Program-made: the position numbers and the translations under genes
Notes under the pieces: model-generated
What the model saw: only the letters and a program-made list of their open reading frames with translations
Told to the model about the DNA's origin: nothing
Database searches by the model: none
Source of the DNA: Ipomoea triloba
Taxonomy: Eukaryota > Streptophyta > Magnoliopsida > Solanales > Convolvulaceae
NCBI RefSeq assembly: GCF_003576645.1
Contig: NC_044925.1
Location: 3,064,857 to 3,128,856 of the forward strand
DNA: 64,000 bases
Reading direction: 5' to 3'
In this document: piece by piece, positions 48,027 to 59,027 of the stretch
Layout of the letters: each line of letters begins with the position of its first letter
How positions within the stretch are numbered: the stretch's first letter is position 1

Positions 48027-48444
48027 ATAACACCAATCATGTTAATTAAGCTTTCTAACAAAATTATTTTCAACAAATATATTCTTTATAATCATTTTTT
48101 TTTAAATTTAACTAATGATAATTGGTAAAGCATCAAACGACCTCTTAAAGTAAGAAAAAAGAAAAAGAAAAATGATATAAAGTTGATATGCTGGTCCATT
48201 TTATAGTCCTTGCATTTGCTAATAAAAATCACCTGAATAATTGAAAGTTCGTTTAGAATTTTGTTTCGCTAATCGCTAGTTGATGTCATAGCAATTGCGT
48301 CATGTGACAAACTGACAAATTAAAGGACAATGACGTGTTTCCAGTAATTCATGAAATTGGAATATCTTTACTTTACTTTTGGAAAAGTTAAAATATACAC
48401 TAAATTTTATACAAAAACTCAATAGCCATATCAACTTCTTTTTC

Positions 48445-48562
48445 GCCAATGACCTTGTGGTTTAGTGGTACCCGGTGTCTCAATTAACACTCTCACATGG
48501 ATGATGGGAGTGGGTTCGAGTCTCAGTTGTAGGTTGAGAAAGAATACTACATTGTAACAGAG
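48445..48562 (+). mobile_element. SINE
   Basis: CTTGTGGTTTAGTGGTACCC, then GTGGGTTCGAGTCTC, then GTTGAGAAAG and TACTACATTGTAACAGAGTC. A possible target repeat ACTTCTT lies on both sides. Confidence 0.75.
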
Positions 48563-48739
48563 TCAGTAGTACTCAAAAAAACTTCTTCTTTTTTTTTGTT
48601 TTGCTTTTTTTTTTTTGAAAAGAACTTTTTTTTTTCTGAAACATAATAGACATATATATAAACTTTTAAAACTTGCAATTAAGTTCATCAACATATTATT
48701 TTTATGCATTAAAGTTCAAACGCAGTTAATGATTTGTAA

Positions 48740-48878
48740 TAGCCGGTCACTAGGGTTCTGGCTAAGTCTGACAACGTTCCAGCGACACCGGTGGCTTACG
48801 ACTATCGCCAGTTACTTTTGAAGAAGGTAATTGGATGGAGAAGGCGACCCGAGTCTTGTTAGACCCCTAGTGACCAAC
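48740..48878. mobile_element. Small MITE
   Basis: GGTCACTAGGGTTCTGGC at the left and CCCCTAGTGACC at the right form a short inverted end pair. The inside (about 130 bp) is moderately GC-rich compared with the surroundings. Confidence 0.45.
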
Positions 48879-49244
48879 TATTATAAGTCACCAATCGATT
48901 TTTGGATTTGGATGCACGAAACTAACATGTTGATAAACTTAATTATAATTTTAAAAAGTTTAAGACGTAATTGACTTCTTGTATAAGATTTGAGGGCCTA
49001 TTTGACCCTTTTCCTTTCACTTTTGATCAGCATATCTATTACTGCATTCATCCCCACCTAATAGTGTCAATAAGCCAACTTGATTTGATGAGTGTTCAAA
49101 TTTAATTTAGTTGCTGACGTATACTGTCAAGGTGAGTTCGAACTTAAATATTTTAAATAATGAGTTTAGTCAAACTTGAGCCTCTTAATAACTCACGAGG
49201 CTAATCGTATTTTTTTTTTTTTATTAATATCTAATATAGAGATA
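48879..49244. other. AT-rich spacer
   Basis: No gene or element seen. Confidence 0.4.
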
Positions 49245-49590
49245 GAGTTAATGCCTTATTATGAAGTCCTTCGAGTATAGTGGTTTTGCCACGTTTAGTT
49301 CTAAACTTTCAAATTAACTACTCGTGGTCCTTTGACTTTCAAATTGTTACATGTGTGTTCCAAGTAACCACCCATTATCCTTCAACTTTAAACCCTAAAC
49401 CCTAAATCCATTATCCTTCAACTTTAAAAATTTAACCAGCCCTGGTCCTCCTAGAGGGACCACGACTAGTGAAAATTTGATAGTTGAAGGACCATGGATG
49501 ATTAACTTGAATCACAATTGGTAACAATTTGAAAGTCAAAGGACCATACGTCATGGCAAAACCACTATATCGACTTTCTTTTCCTGGACC
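49245..49590. mobile_element. MITE related to the Pack-MULE ends
   Basis: GAGTTAATGCC...GAGTATAGTGGTTTTGCCA at the left is mirrored by TGGCAAAACCACTATATCGAC at the right. The same phrase order (GAGTTAATACCC...CTATAGTGGTTTTAC) forms the ends of the element at 61250-62430. The extreme right end is missing. Confidence 0.55.
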
Positions 49591-50280
49591 AACAAGATCT
49601 ATGCTTGTCACGTCAGGGGTATAATTGATGGAGTATAATTTGAGAGTCTCCATAGTAGAACTCCATATAGTAGTCTCCATAGTAGAATTTGAGAGTCTCC
49701 ATTCTAATAAACGACGTAAATTCACAAGCTGCAAAAGACACATTTTGGGCTACTCATAACCAAACGGATCAAGCTCGAAGAGTGCAATCCAAGAGTCGAG
49801 ATAACCAAACGGATCGATGAGTTGAGTTGATGGTCATCTGATCGTATCATCCTTAATGTAGCCTTGCCTGAAAATATCAATACATTAGTATATCTATCAT
49901 TGCAGGTAGGGACAGATTCAGAAAAATTTTCAAGTACGAGCGAAAGATTAAAATAAAAGAGATAGTTTGAAAAATAAAATGAAACACTTAGAAGCATAGA
50001 CATAAATATGTTGAATATGAACGAAAAATCAGACCCCTTGACCTTTCCTACATTAAGGACATAACTTACCATCTAATTAGTAATTAACTACTTCATTTTT
50101 TGATTACTTGTATTTATATATTGTATTTATATCTAAACACGTACTATATACACACAAAAGATACTATATACGAGACCAGATAAGGTGAGGAAGGGGTAGC
50201 TGGCCCCACTGTAGATCGGCCCTATTTGCTGGCGTTGTAATGCAAGCCCGTGTAATGCATTATTTATCTAGTTTCGTTAT
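49591..50280. other. Spacer with short repeated phrases, no gene accepted
   Basis: CCAAACGGATC occurs twice and GAGAGTCTCCAT twice. The minus strand frame at 49722-50072 is open for 116 codons but shows no family resemblance. Confidence 0.35.
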
Positions 50281-50480
50281 GATGTCCTCCATTACATATT
50301 TGTAGCTGAAGGACAAAAAACTTTTGAAGTGACTCCACTTTTGCATTATTCCACAACAATGAAATTAAAGTTACTTTATAACTTTCCAGACTGTATTCCA
50401 ATTTTCACACAAAAAGTAAGTTTGCACAATCCAATTGCATGCATGCATAGCTTCGCAATAATTGCATCAATAATAAGGAC
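50281..50480 (-). repeat. Paralogue upstream block, copy 4 (RY-repeat block)
   Basis: CATTATTCCACAACAATGAAA, TTTCCAGACTGTATTCCA and CCAATTGCATGCATGCATAGC. It is only 3.2 kb right of copy 3 with no gene between, so a paralogue between them has been lost or the block itself was duplicated. Confidence 0.6.
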
Positions 50481-50822
50481 TTCATTATTCCCTTTAAGAA
50501 TGTAAGTTTGATTTAATTTCTTTGTTCAAAAGATTAAAAATACGTGACGAGAATATTCTCCGTAGAAATCCTCAACAATAAAAAGAGAACATATTGGTCA
50601 AGAATCTAAAAAGGCTGAAAAATGTCGTAAACAATTAGAGGCCGTGTGGTGTTTTGCTGTCAATTAAATTCTTAAGAATAAGTTTTCATATAAACTTAAT
50701 TAACATGTTTTAAAATTTTCTTTTAAAACATTTTAAACAATTGACAAATAATTGAGAGTTTAATAAAACACATGTAAATTAATAAATCATATACCAAAAC
50801 ATTATAGTCTATAACAAGAATA

Positions 50823-52809
50823 TTCAAACTACAAAACAATACTTATGTAAAAAAAAAAAAAAAAATAAACAGATCACAATGTTTATCAAAATGCTAAAAG
50901 TTATAGCTAGTAACGAAGACAAAACTTTATTTCCATATACTTGCATAAAAATAGCCGATGCCCAACAATCCTCTTCCAACACTTCCATATGACTACACAA
51001 CACGTGACCTACTTTGATACCAATTGCCAAGAGCAAGTGCTTAACACTACATTAAAAGCTATATATACCAAGTAACAAAGATGTAACACTACAACCAGAA
51101 TAATTATTTGTACAGTCATAATTAAACTCTTCAATCTGTGGCCTACAATAATTCCACCTCCTCCACTATTTTTGCTCAAACTTGTGGCTGGAATTGGGAA
51201 GGCTCCTCCACTATTTTTGCTCAAACTTGTGGCTGGAATTGGGAAGGCAGTTATTTCAGAAGTTATAAATACTTGTCTTCCCAGAGCATCTAAATCATCC
51301 AATTCAATTTCTTCTCTTCTCCTCTTCACTCTCATTTTTCTCTGGGTCTGAGCGCTTTGAGTATGAAATAATTGAATTGAGAATTACTTCGTAGCAGTCC
51401 TGTGTTAGCCCGTCGAAAATGACTGGATCCCGACAAATCACTTTTAAGGCAGTATTTCGTACGCGTTAACATCTTTCAAAAGTTGTGCTAAATCCAACCA
51501 TCACCTTATATTCTAAGATCAAATTAAACAAACATCGTAATCACTATGGCACCCAAAAAAAAACAAAAACAAAAAAGTGGAACCATGAAATACCGTCCTT
51601 CGTCTTTAGCAATTGTTCAAGTTGTATAAATGTTGAAGAGTCTTTAGCAATTGTTCAAGTTGTATAAATGTTGAAGATTCTTAAAACGTCCCGTCCAAGT
51701 CCAAGTGCTCCTTTATTCTTCTTTATATATATCCTTAAACTCTCTATTTTACAATATAAAATTTCGAATTGTTTGTCTATTTTACAATATAAAATTTCGA
51801 ATTGTTTGTTGACACGGACAAAGTCAGGGAAAACCTCCGAAATTATTACAATATTGAACCTTGGACATATAAGAGTCCCGAATCGAATTTCTTTAGAAAG
51901 AAGATCTTTTGTCTCATAGTAGCCTGCTCCAGTCCCTTTACGAAACTTTGATTATTGGGTTAGCCATACACTTCACATGTTTCTAGCGATTCACATGGCA
52001 TCATCAAATGATACAAGTCTTGGATAAGAATCTACAACGCACTAGAACACCCTTGTTGACGATCCTTTACTCCAACAGCATCTAGGGTTCCTCGAACGGT
52101 GTGAGATGACGTAGTATATATACACTTCGACATTTTCTACACCTGATACCCAACATATACATGTTTGAACACCTTGACACTCTCGGGGAGAAGCATATGA
52201 TTTCAAACTGGAAATGTAATGCATTCCACTTTTATATATATAAACTAAAACTTGTGAACTAAAACTAAAACATATGACCGATTGTGGCAAAAAACTAAAA
52301 CTTGTGAACCAGATGCCAATGAAACAAAAGTAATACTTAGGGGTCAAATGTGAAAATAATTATATCTTAAAAGTTGTCATCTATGTAGCATAGAAATAGA
52401 AAATGAAAAATTGGAAAATGAGAAATGGGAAAGCATCAATTTCAAAAATATGTAGAAAATAAAGTGTTGGGGAATTGTGTAAATATAAAAATAATTTAGG
52501 GATATATTTGTAAATATTTTTCTTATATTATATATGTATAAATATTAATTATCAACTAGTTTCATGATTAAAATTATTACACTAATTGTAAACACAAAAA
52601 ATTCGAAATTGTATATATTCACAATATCGGGTTACAATGTGTGTGTAATTCAAGTTGCAGGTACAAAATCTCTGTATAGTCCTCTGATTCTTCACTGACG
52701 TGTTCTACTGAAGTGCCTCCGGGTTTCAAGTGGCGTAGCCTCCGGGATTCAAATAGCGTAGCCTCCGGGATTCAACTGACGTAACTTCCGGGATTCAAAT
52801 AGCGTAGCC
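50823..52809. repeat. 1.99-kb duplication, first copy
   Basis: Identical by eye over nearly its whole length to 52811-54797 (offset 1988), and the two copies are separated by a single N at 52810. The last 13 or so bases differ (AAATAGCGTAGCC against AAACGGCGTAGC), because the first copy ends inside an LTR minisatellite. Perfect identity beside an N suggests an assembly artefact (overlapping contigs or both haplotypes kept). Confidence 0.85.
51009..51335 (-). CDS. Unrecognised small hydrophobic ORF, doubtful
   Basis: 108 codons: a charged start (MRVKRRREEIELDD), a 15-residue repeat AFPIPATSLSKNSGG present twice (45 bases apart), Gly stretch and one strong membrane helix (IMTVQIIILVVVLHLCYLVY). 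The next frame (50824-51036) carries another helix, so a longer gene may be frameshifted or spliced. I do not recognise the family. An identical copy lies at 52997-53323 because of the duplication. Confidence 0.3.
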   Translation of the reverse strand: MRVKRRREEIELDDLDALGRQVFITSEITAFPIPATSLSKNSGGAFPIPATSLSKNSGGGGIIVGHRLKSLIMTVQIIILVVVLHLCYLVYIAFNVVLSTCSWQLVSK

Positions 52810-52810
52810 N

Positions 52811-54797
52811 TTCAAACTACAAAACAATACTTATGTAAAAAAAAAAAAAAAAATAAACAGATCACAATGTTTATCAAAATGCTAAAAGTTATAGCTAGTA
52901 ACGAAGACAAAACTTTATTTCCATATACTTGCATAAAAATAGCCGATGCCCAACAATCCTCTTCCAACACTTCCATATGACTACACAACACGTGACCTAC
53001 TTTGATACCAATTGCCAAGAGCAAGTGCTTAACACTACATTAAAAGCTATATATACCAAGTAACAAAGATGTAACACTACAACCAGAATAATTATTTGTA
53101 CAGTCATAATTAAACTCTTCAATCTGTGGCCTACAATAATTCCACCTCCTCCACTATTTTTGCTCAAACTTGTGGCTGGAATTGGGAAGGCTCCTCCACT
53201 ATTTTTGCTCAAACTTGTGGCTGGAATTGGGAAGGCAGTTATTTCAGAAGTTATAAATACTTGTCTTCCCAGAGCATCTAAATCATCCAATTCAATTTCT
53301 TCTCTTCTCCTCTTCACTCTCATTTTTCTCTGGGTCTGAGCGCTTTGAGTATGAAATAATTGAATTGAGAATTACTTCGTAGCAGTCCTGTGTTAGCCCG
53401 TCGAAAATGACTGGATCCCGACAAATCACTTTTAAGGCAGTATTTCGTACGCGTTAACATCTTTCAAAAGTTGTGCTAAATCCAACCATCACCTTATATT
53501 CTAAGATCAAATTAAACAAACATCGTAATCACTATGGCACCCAAAAAAAAACAAAAACAAAAAAGTGGAACCATGAAATACCGTCCTTCGTCTTTAGCAA
53601 TTGTTCAAGTTGTATAAATGTTGAAGAGTCTTTAGCAATTGTTCAAGTTGTATAAATGTTGAAGATTCTTAAAACGTCCCGTCCAAGTCCAAGTGCTCCT
53701 TTATTCTTCTTTATATATATCCTTAAACTCTCTATTTTACAATATAAAATTTCGAATTGTTTGTCTATTTTACAATATAAAATTTCGAATTGTTTGTTGA
53801 CACGGACAAAGTCAGGGAAAACCTCCGAAATTATTACAATATTGAACCTTGGACATATAAGAGTCCCGAATCGAATTTCTTTAGAAAGAAGATCTTTTGT
53901 CTCATAGTAGCCTGCTCCAGTCCCTTTACGAAACTTTGATTATTGGGTTAGCCATACACTTCACATGTTTCTAGCGATTCACATGGCATCATCAAATGAT
54001 ACAAGTCTTGGATAAGAATCTACAACGCACTAGAACACCCTTGTTGACGATCCTTTACTCCAACAGCATCTAGGGTTCCTCGAACGGTGTGAGATGACGT
54101 AGTATATATACACTTCGACATTTTCTACACCTGATACCCAACATATACATGTTTGAACACCTTGACACTCTCGGGGAGAAGCATATGATTTCAAACTGGA
54201 AATGTAATGCATTCCACTTTTATATATATAAACTAAAACTTGTGAACTAAAACTAAAACATATGACCGATTGTGGCAAAAAACTAAAACTTGTGAACCAG
54301 ATGCCAATGAAACAAAAGTAATACTTAGGGGTCAAATGTGAAAATAATTATATCTTAAAAGTTGTCATCTATGTAGCATAGAAATAGAAAATGAAAAATT
54401 GGAAAATGAGAAATGGGAAAGCATCAATTTCAAAAATATGTAGAAAATAAAGTGTTGGGGAATTGTGTAAATATAAAAATAATTTAGGGATATATTTGTA
54501 AATATTTTTCTTATATTATATATGTATAAATATTAATTATCAACTAGTTTCATGATTAAAATTATTACACTAATTGTAAACACAAAAAATTCGAAATTGT
54601 ATATATTCACAATATCGGGTTACAATGTGTGTGTAATTCAAGTTGCAGGTACAAAATCTCTGTATAGTCCTCTGATTCTTCACTGACGTGTTCTACTGAA
54701 GTGCCTCCGGGTTTCAAGTGGCGTAGCCTCCGGGATTCAAATAGCGTAGCCTCCGGGATTCAACTGACGTAACTTCCGGGATTCAAACGGCGTAGCT
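52811..54797. repeat. 1.99-kb duplication, second copy
   Basis: Second copy of 50823-52809. It continues without a break into the LTR end at 54575-55155, so this copy is the better-anchored one. Confidence 0.85.
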
Positions 54798-55253
54798 TTC
54801 CGGGATTCAAGTGACGTAACTTCCAGGATTCAAACGGCGTAGCTTTCCGGGATTCAAGTGGCGTGGCCTTCTGGGATTTCAAGGGCGTGATACTCAACTA
54901 GAACAGTCAAAATACTTCAAGCCTCTAACTGCTTCAGAATGCCTTCAATGCCTTCAATGCTTTCAAATCTTCAATCTTCAAGGCGTGTTTTAAATGTGAA
55001 ATGAGGGGCTCTATTTATAGTGGAGTGTGCAACCAACTTCCCTCAACAAACTCCCTAATTAATTAATTAAATAATTAATTAATTAATTAAGGGAATGAAC
55101 ATTGCCATAATCAAGTCTAGGTTCAAGACTCTATCATCTAATTCAAATTCAAATTAATTATAATTATTAAATTCAAATATAATAAAATTATATTTAAATT
55201 ATAATTATAATTATTATTAAATTCAAATATGAATCGGGCTTGGCCCATTAATT
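54570..55253 (-). mobile_element. LTR end of a gypsy element, minus orientation
   Basis: Read on the minus strand, the LTR has TATAAATAGAGCCCC (about 55005-55025), a 23-bp CCGGGATTCAA minisatellite (54706-54880) and ends GTGTTTACA at 54575. CTAAT follows (54570-54574). 54575-55155 is an inverted copy of 59028-59654. The part to the left of 54797 is shared with the 50.8-kb duplication. Confidence 0.75.
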
Positions 55254-55820
55254 NNNNNNNNNNNNNNNNNNNNNNNNNNNNNNNNNNNNNNNNNNNNNNN
55301 NNNNNNNNNNNNNNNNNNNNNNNNNNNNNNNNNNNNNNNNNNNNNNNNNNNNNNNNNNNNNNNNNNNNNNNNNNNNNNNNNNNNNNNNNNNNNNNNNNNN
55401 NNNNNNNNNNNNNNNNNNNNNNNNNNNNNNNNNNNNNNNNNNNNNNNNNNNNNNNNNNNNNNNNNNNNNNNNNNNNNNNNNNNNNNNNNNNNNNNNNNNN
55501 NNNNNNNNNNNNNNNNNNNNNNNNNNNNNNNNNNNNNNNNNNNNNNNNNNNNNNNNNNNNNNNNNNNNNNNNNNNNNNNNNNNNNNNNNNNNNNNNNNNN
55601 NNNNNNNNNNNNNNNNNNNNNNNNNNNNNNNNNNNNNNNNNNNNNNNNNNNNNNNNNNNNNNNNNNNNNNNNNNNNNNNNNNNNNNNNNNNNNNNNNNNN
55701 NNNNNNNNNNNNNNNNNNNNNNNNNNNNNNNNNNNNNNNNNNNNNNNNNNNNNNNNNNNNNNNNNNNNNNNNNNNNNNNNNNNNNNNNNNNNNNNNNNNN
55801 NNNNNNNNNNNNNNNNNNNN
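55254..55820. other. Assembly gap
   Basis: 567 Ns. Open frames reported across it are meaningless. Confidence 1.
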
Positions 55821-57120
55821 CATGAATCCTTTCGCAATGCACGAGAACGGACAACCGGTCACCGCCCCAACTCTACTTTTGACGCTGCTGAATTTGCTTC
55901 AAACTCCACCGGAGCTCGCTTCTCACCTTCAAATTCTTCAAAGAAGAATAACGGGAAATCTGCCAAGTAGAACAACCATCGGAGCGCGGTATCATTGATA
56001 CTGCCGGAGTATGGGTTTCTACTTGGAGTGCACAGATTCTGTGGCTGACGGAAGTCCTCCTCCTGCACCATCAAATTGCTACATAGAAAAGCAACGAGAC
56101 GTCTGCCGAGTAGAACAATCACTGGAGCGCGGTATCAATGATACTGCCGGAGCGTGGGTTTCTATTCGGAGTACACAGACTTCCATTGTTGACAGAGTTT
56201 CTCATCGGACTGCTTAAATTCGTCGCTAAGCCACCAACGGTACGGTGCTACCTCGTCGATCGCAAACCACCCTCAATTGGAAACCGCTGCTGCTGGAAGA
56301 TCATTGCTCAACCGTTGACGCTGCTCAATTCCTTGCGAGAGTTTGTTCCCGGAGCGTGGGTTTCTTCCTGCACAGATCCCGTTAGTTGCTGACGAAGTTC
56401 TTCGCCGGAATCTGCTTACCGCGTCGCCTAGACTGTCAGAATTTCTATCTCATCCATGGACGTCGATTGGAGTCATAACTGTCGTTGCAACCTGCTGATG
56501 CCGGGCTGCCGCCGCTGAACGAGAAGCTCACCATTCCTTGGAACAACCACCGGAGTGCGGAACCTTTGCCTTGATGCGAGGTGCCGCCGGAGCGTGGGTT
56601 TCCATCGGAGTGGAAAGGAAGAACAATGGGAAATTTGCCAAGCAAGAAGACACCAGAGCTGTTACGATGCTGCCTTCGGAGTTCCTCACAGAAGTCTCCA
56701 GATATCAACGGAGCTATTGCATCGCTACTTTCGCCAGAATTTTCTTCGCAGAAGCCGACGGTCACAAATCACCGCTACTGTAGCTCTCTATCGCAACCTA
56801 TTGTCGTTGCCAACGCTCTGTTTCTTAGAGGTTCTGCTCCTCCTGTTGACGTTGCTGGAGATAGATTGAAGTTTACTTCTGGAGCCTTGTTTCTTAACTG
56901 TCGATGCCGCTAGGTTCGCCGGAAGTCCTTCGTGGAAGTCACCGAAGATCAGGAGCTGTTACGTCACTGCTTTCGCCAGTGTTGGGAGTCCAGAGGCGCT
57001 GGAGCTGCTGCAGAATGGAAATTATGGTGTGCTTAATATACGGTGGAGAACATTCCTTGAGAGCTGGGAAGAGTGTTAATTTAATATTGAGCTGGTTTGA
57101 CTGTGACAACACAGCCTGTA
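55821..57120. repeat. GC-rich degenerate repeats in the element interior
   Basis: CCGGAGCGTGGGTTTC or close variants occur near 56005, 56148, 56350 and 56587. Longer units align (TCTGCC-AGTAGAACAA...GGAGCGCGGTATCA...GATACTGCCGGAG at about 55960 and 56103). GC content is well above the surroundings. All frames are short, so I do not call a protein; this may be amplified captured sequence or part of a long LTR. Confidence 0.6.
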
Positions 57121-57242
57121 GCTCACACTTTCCGATTTCTTTTTTTCCTTGCTTTCAAACTTTCCCTTTTTTTTTCCCTTACGTAATTCCCATCCAACCT
57201 TTCTTTTAAATTTCATTTTCCCTTTTTCTTTCCTTTTTTTTA

Positions 57243-57981
57243 TTCTGCTTCGTTTCTTTTTCTTTTGTTTCTTTTTGCTTTTTATTCTGCTTCGTTTCTT
57301 TTTCTTTTGTTTCTTTTTGCTTTTTTTTTTCCTTTTCTGTTTTGTGTTTCACGTAATTCCCCTTTCAAATTGCCTTTTCTGTTTTGTGTTTCACGTAATT
57401 CCCCTTTCAAATTGCCTTTTCTGTTTTGTGTTTCACGTAATTCCCCTTTCAAATTGCTTTGTTTCTTTCTTAATTTTCATAATTCCAAATTCAAATTGCT
57501 TTGTTTCTTTCTTAATTTTCATAATTCCAAATAACAACAATGTTAATCATTATTATTATATCATACTTTAGATAATAATAATAATACTAACAATTTTGCT
57601 AATAATGATGATGATAATAATAACTTTAATCATTATCATCATTACTCCCTTTTTTTGCAGTGATTTTTCTTTATCTCAACACGGTTCAAAATTTTTTTGC
57701 AGTGATTTTTCTTTATCTCAACACGGTTCAAAATAGTTCAATTTCAATACCAATGGTTCGATGGGCAAAGGAACTTGGCGATATCAAGCACCAAGAGCAA
57801 CCATGGGCAAAGGAACTTGGCGATATCAAGCACCAAGAGCAACCATAAATTCACGAACTTGGCGATATCAAGCACCAAGAGCAACCATAAATTCACGCCC
57901 AATAACCAATACTTGATGCCGCACAATATCTATCAAAGGCCCAATAACCAATACTTGATGCCGCACAATATCTATCAAAGT
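57243..57981. repeat. Chain of unrelated 42-bp tandem duplications
   Basis: Six different sequences are each repeated two or three times at exactly 42 bases: TTCTGCTTCG (57243, 57285); ACGTAATTCC (57351, 57393, 57435); ATTGCTTTG (57453, 57495); GCAGTGATTTT (57657, 57699); GAACTTGGCG (57771, 57813, 57855); CCCAATAACC (57898, 57940). Copies are exact by eye. The T-rich half is open in two plus frames only because 42 is a multiple of three. Confidence 0.9.
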
Positions 57982-58470
57982 AAATTAGTCTTGTAATTTA
58001 ATATAATAAAATTTTCTTTCATTTCCACCAAACACAAGGACACACCATGCCAACTGCAAATCAATCGTACCCTTGAAGGATTCAAATAAAATTTGAACAT
58101 TATGGGACAAATTCGTAACCTCACTCTGCCTCAATGTTTGACCCATCAAAACTCAAATTCAAACTTTGATGTCTTCAATAAAAGTTTTAACTTGGTAAAT
58201 TAGTTTTCCAAAGACACTCAAATTACTTAAATCAAACTGCGTAAGTGCGTAGATCAAGATACGATTGAAACGCTAAGCGCTGGTCAATTGTTGCGGGAGT
58301 ATATGCTTTGATGATTTCCGTGAACTTCAAATCTTGTAATAATTTTTACACTTCATCCACCTCGTTTCCATGCCACTAATTAATGCATCATTGACTTGAA
58401 TATGCAATGTGAACGGAACTTTTTTTTTGTTATGACTGAACTTAGACAATTAAATTTCTAAGCTGCCTAC
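57982..58470. other. Element interior, no gene seen
   Basis: Probably LTR or spacer sequence of the minus-strand gypsy element; no terminus is recognised. Confidence 0.4.
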
Positions 58471-58972
58471 GTACTCCCATGAAGGAGATCAAGTCAAACG
58501 TAGTTCAAATAACTTAGTTAATGCCGTACACAGTTTAAACTCTTGCGGGCCAAGAGCGTCTATGACTTGGGCCCACTCATAGACAAGTGAGATGTTTTAG
58601 CAGTTTAACCACGTGCAACATTTTTGGTGGATAAGTCATTTATCAAATAGTCCCATTAGCTTCGGGATTATATATCTTTAAGAATTTCTCATTAATAGGG
58701 CCAACTCGCGCACCATTTTCATCAATCAACTTGTACGCGCCTCCCGTAACCGGGATCTCGTCATGTATAGTAACGTGGGATGAAAGCGCCACATCATCTT
58801 GGGTTCGTGCCGCCCCATAACTTGAATCAAAGTTTTCTTCATTTCCTCCTTGTACGCGAGTGTGTATAATGGTCTTTGGCTCGACCTTCAAGACTTCGTC
58901 GCATGAAACATGGATATCAATCTCCCGTCTCATACGAGAGGGAACTGCGCTTCTAAGCCTTTTCGAAGACAC
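58471..58972 (-). pseudogene. Gypsy (Tat-type) polyprotein C-terminus fragment
   Basis: The minus frame 58972-58643 ends TGGAYKLIDENG...PINEKFLKIY, like the C-terminal end of the integrase part of Tat-lineage gypsy polyproteins (GAYxL..G....N...LKxY). About 120 bases after the stop, the minus strand has GACTTGATCTCC then GGAGTACGTAGGCAGC, a phrase typical of the region just after pol in Tat elements. Everything upstream of the last roughly 110 codons is missing. Confidence 0.55.
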
Positions 58973-59027
58973 TATTTCAATAGAAGTGTTGATGTGTTCT
59001 TTTAAAACTCGAGCAGCTCCGAGTTTG

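Noticed and set aside
49722..50072. 116-codon minus-strand ORF
   Set aside because: No recognisable motif; contains locally repeated phrases and lacks any paralogue.
55138..55862. Several 198-238 codon ORFs across the gap
   Set aside because: They are made of Ns.
57149..57571. 140-codon plus-strand ORF, Phe/Leu-rich
   Set aside because: Produced by T-rich 42-bp duplications; two frames are open at once, so it is not selected coding.
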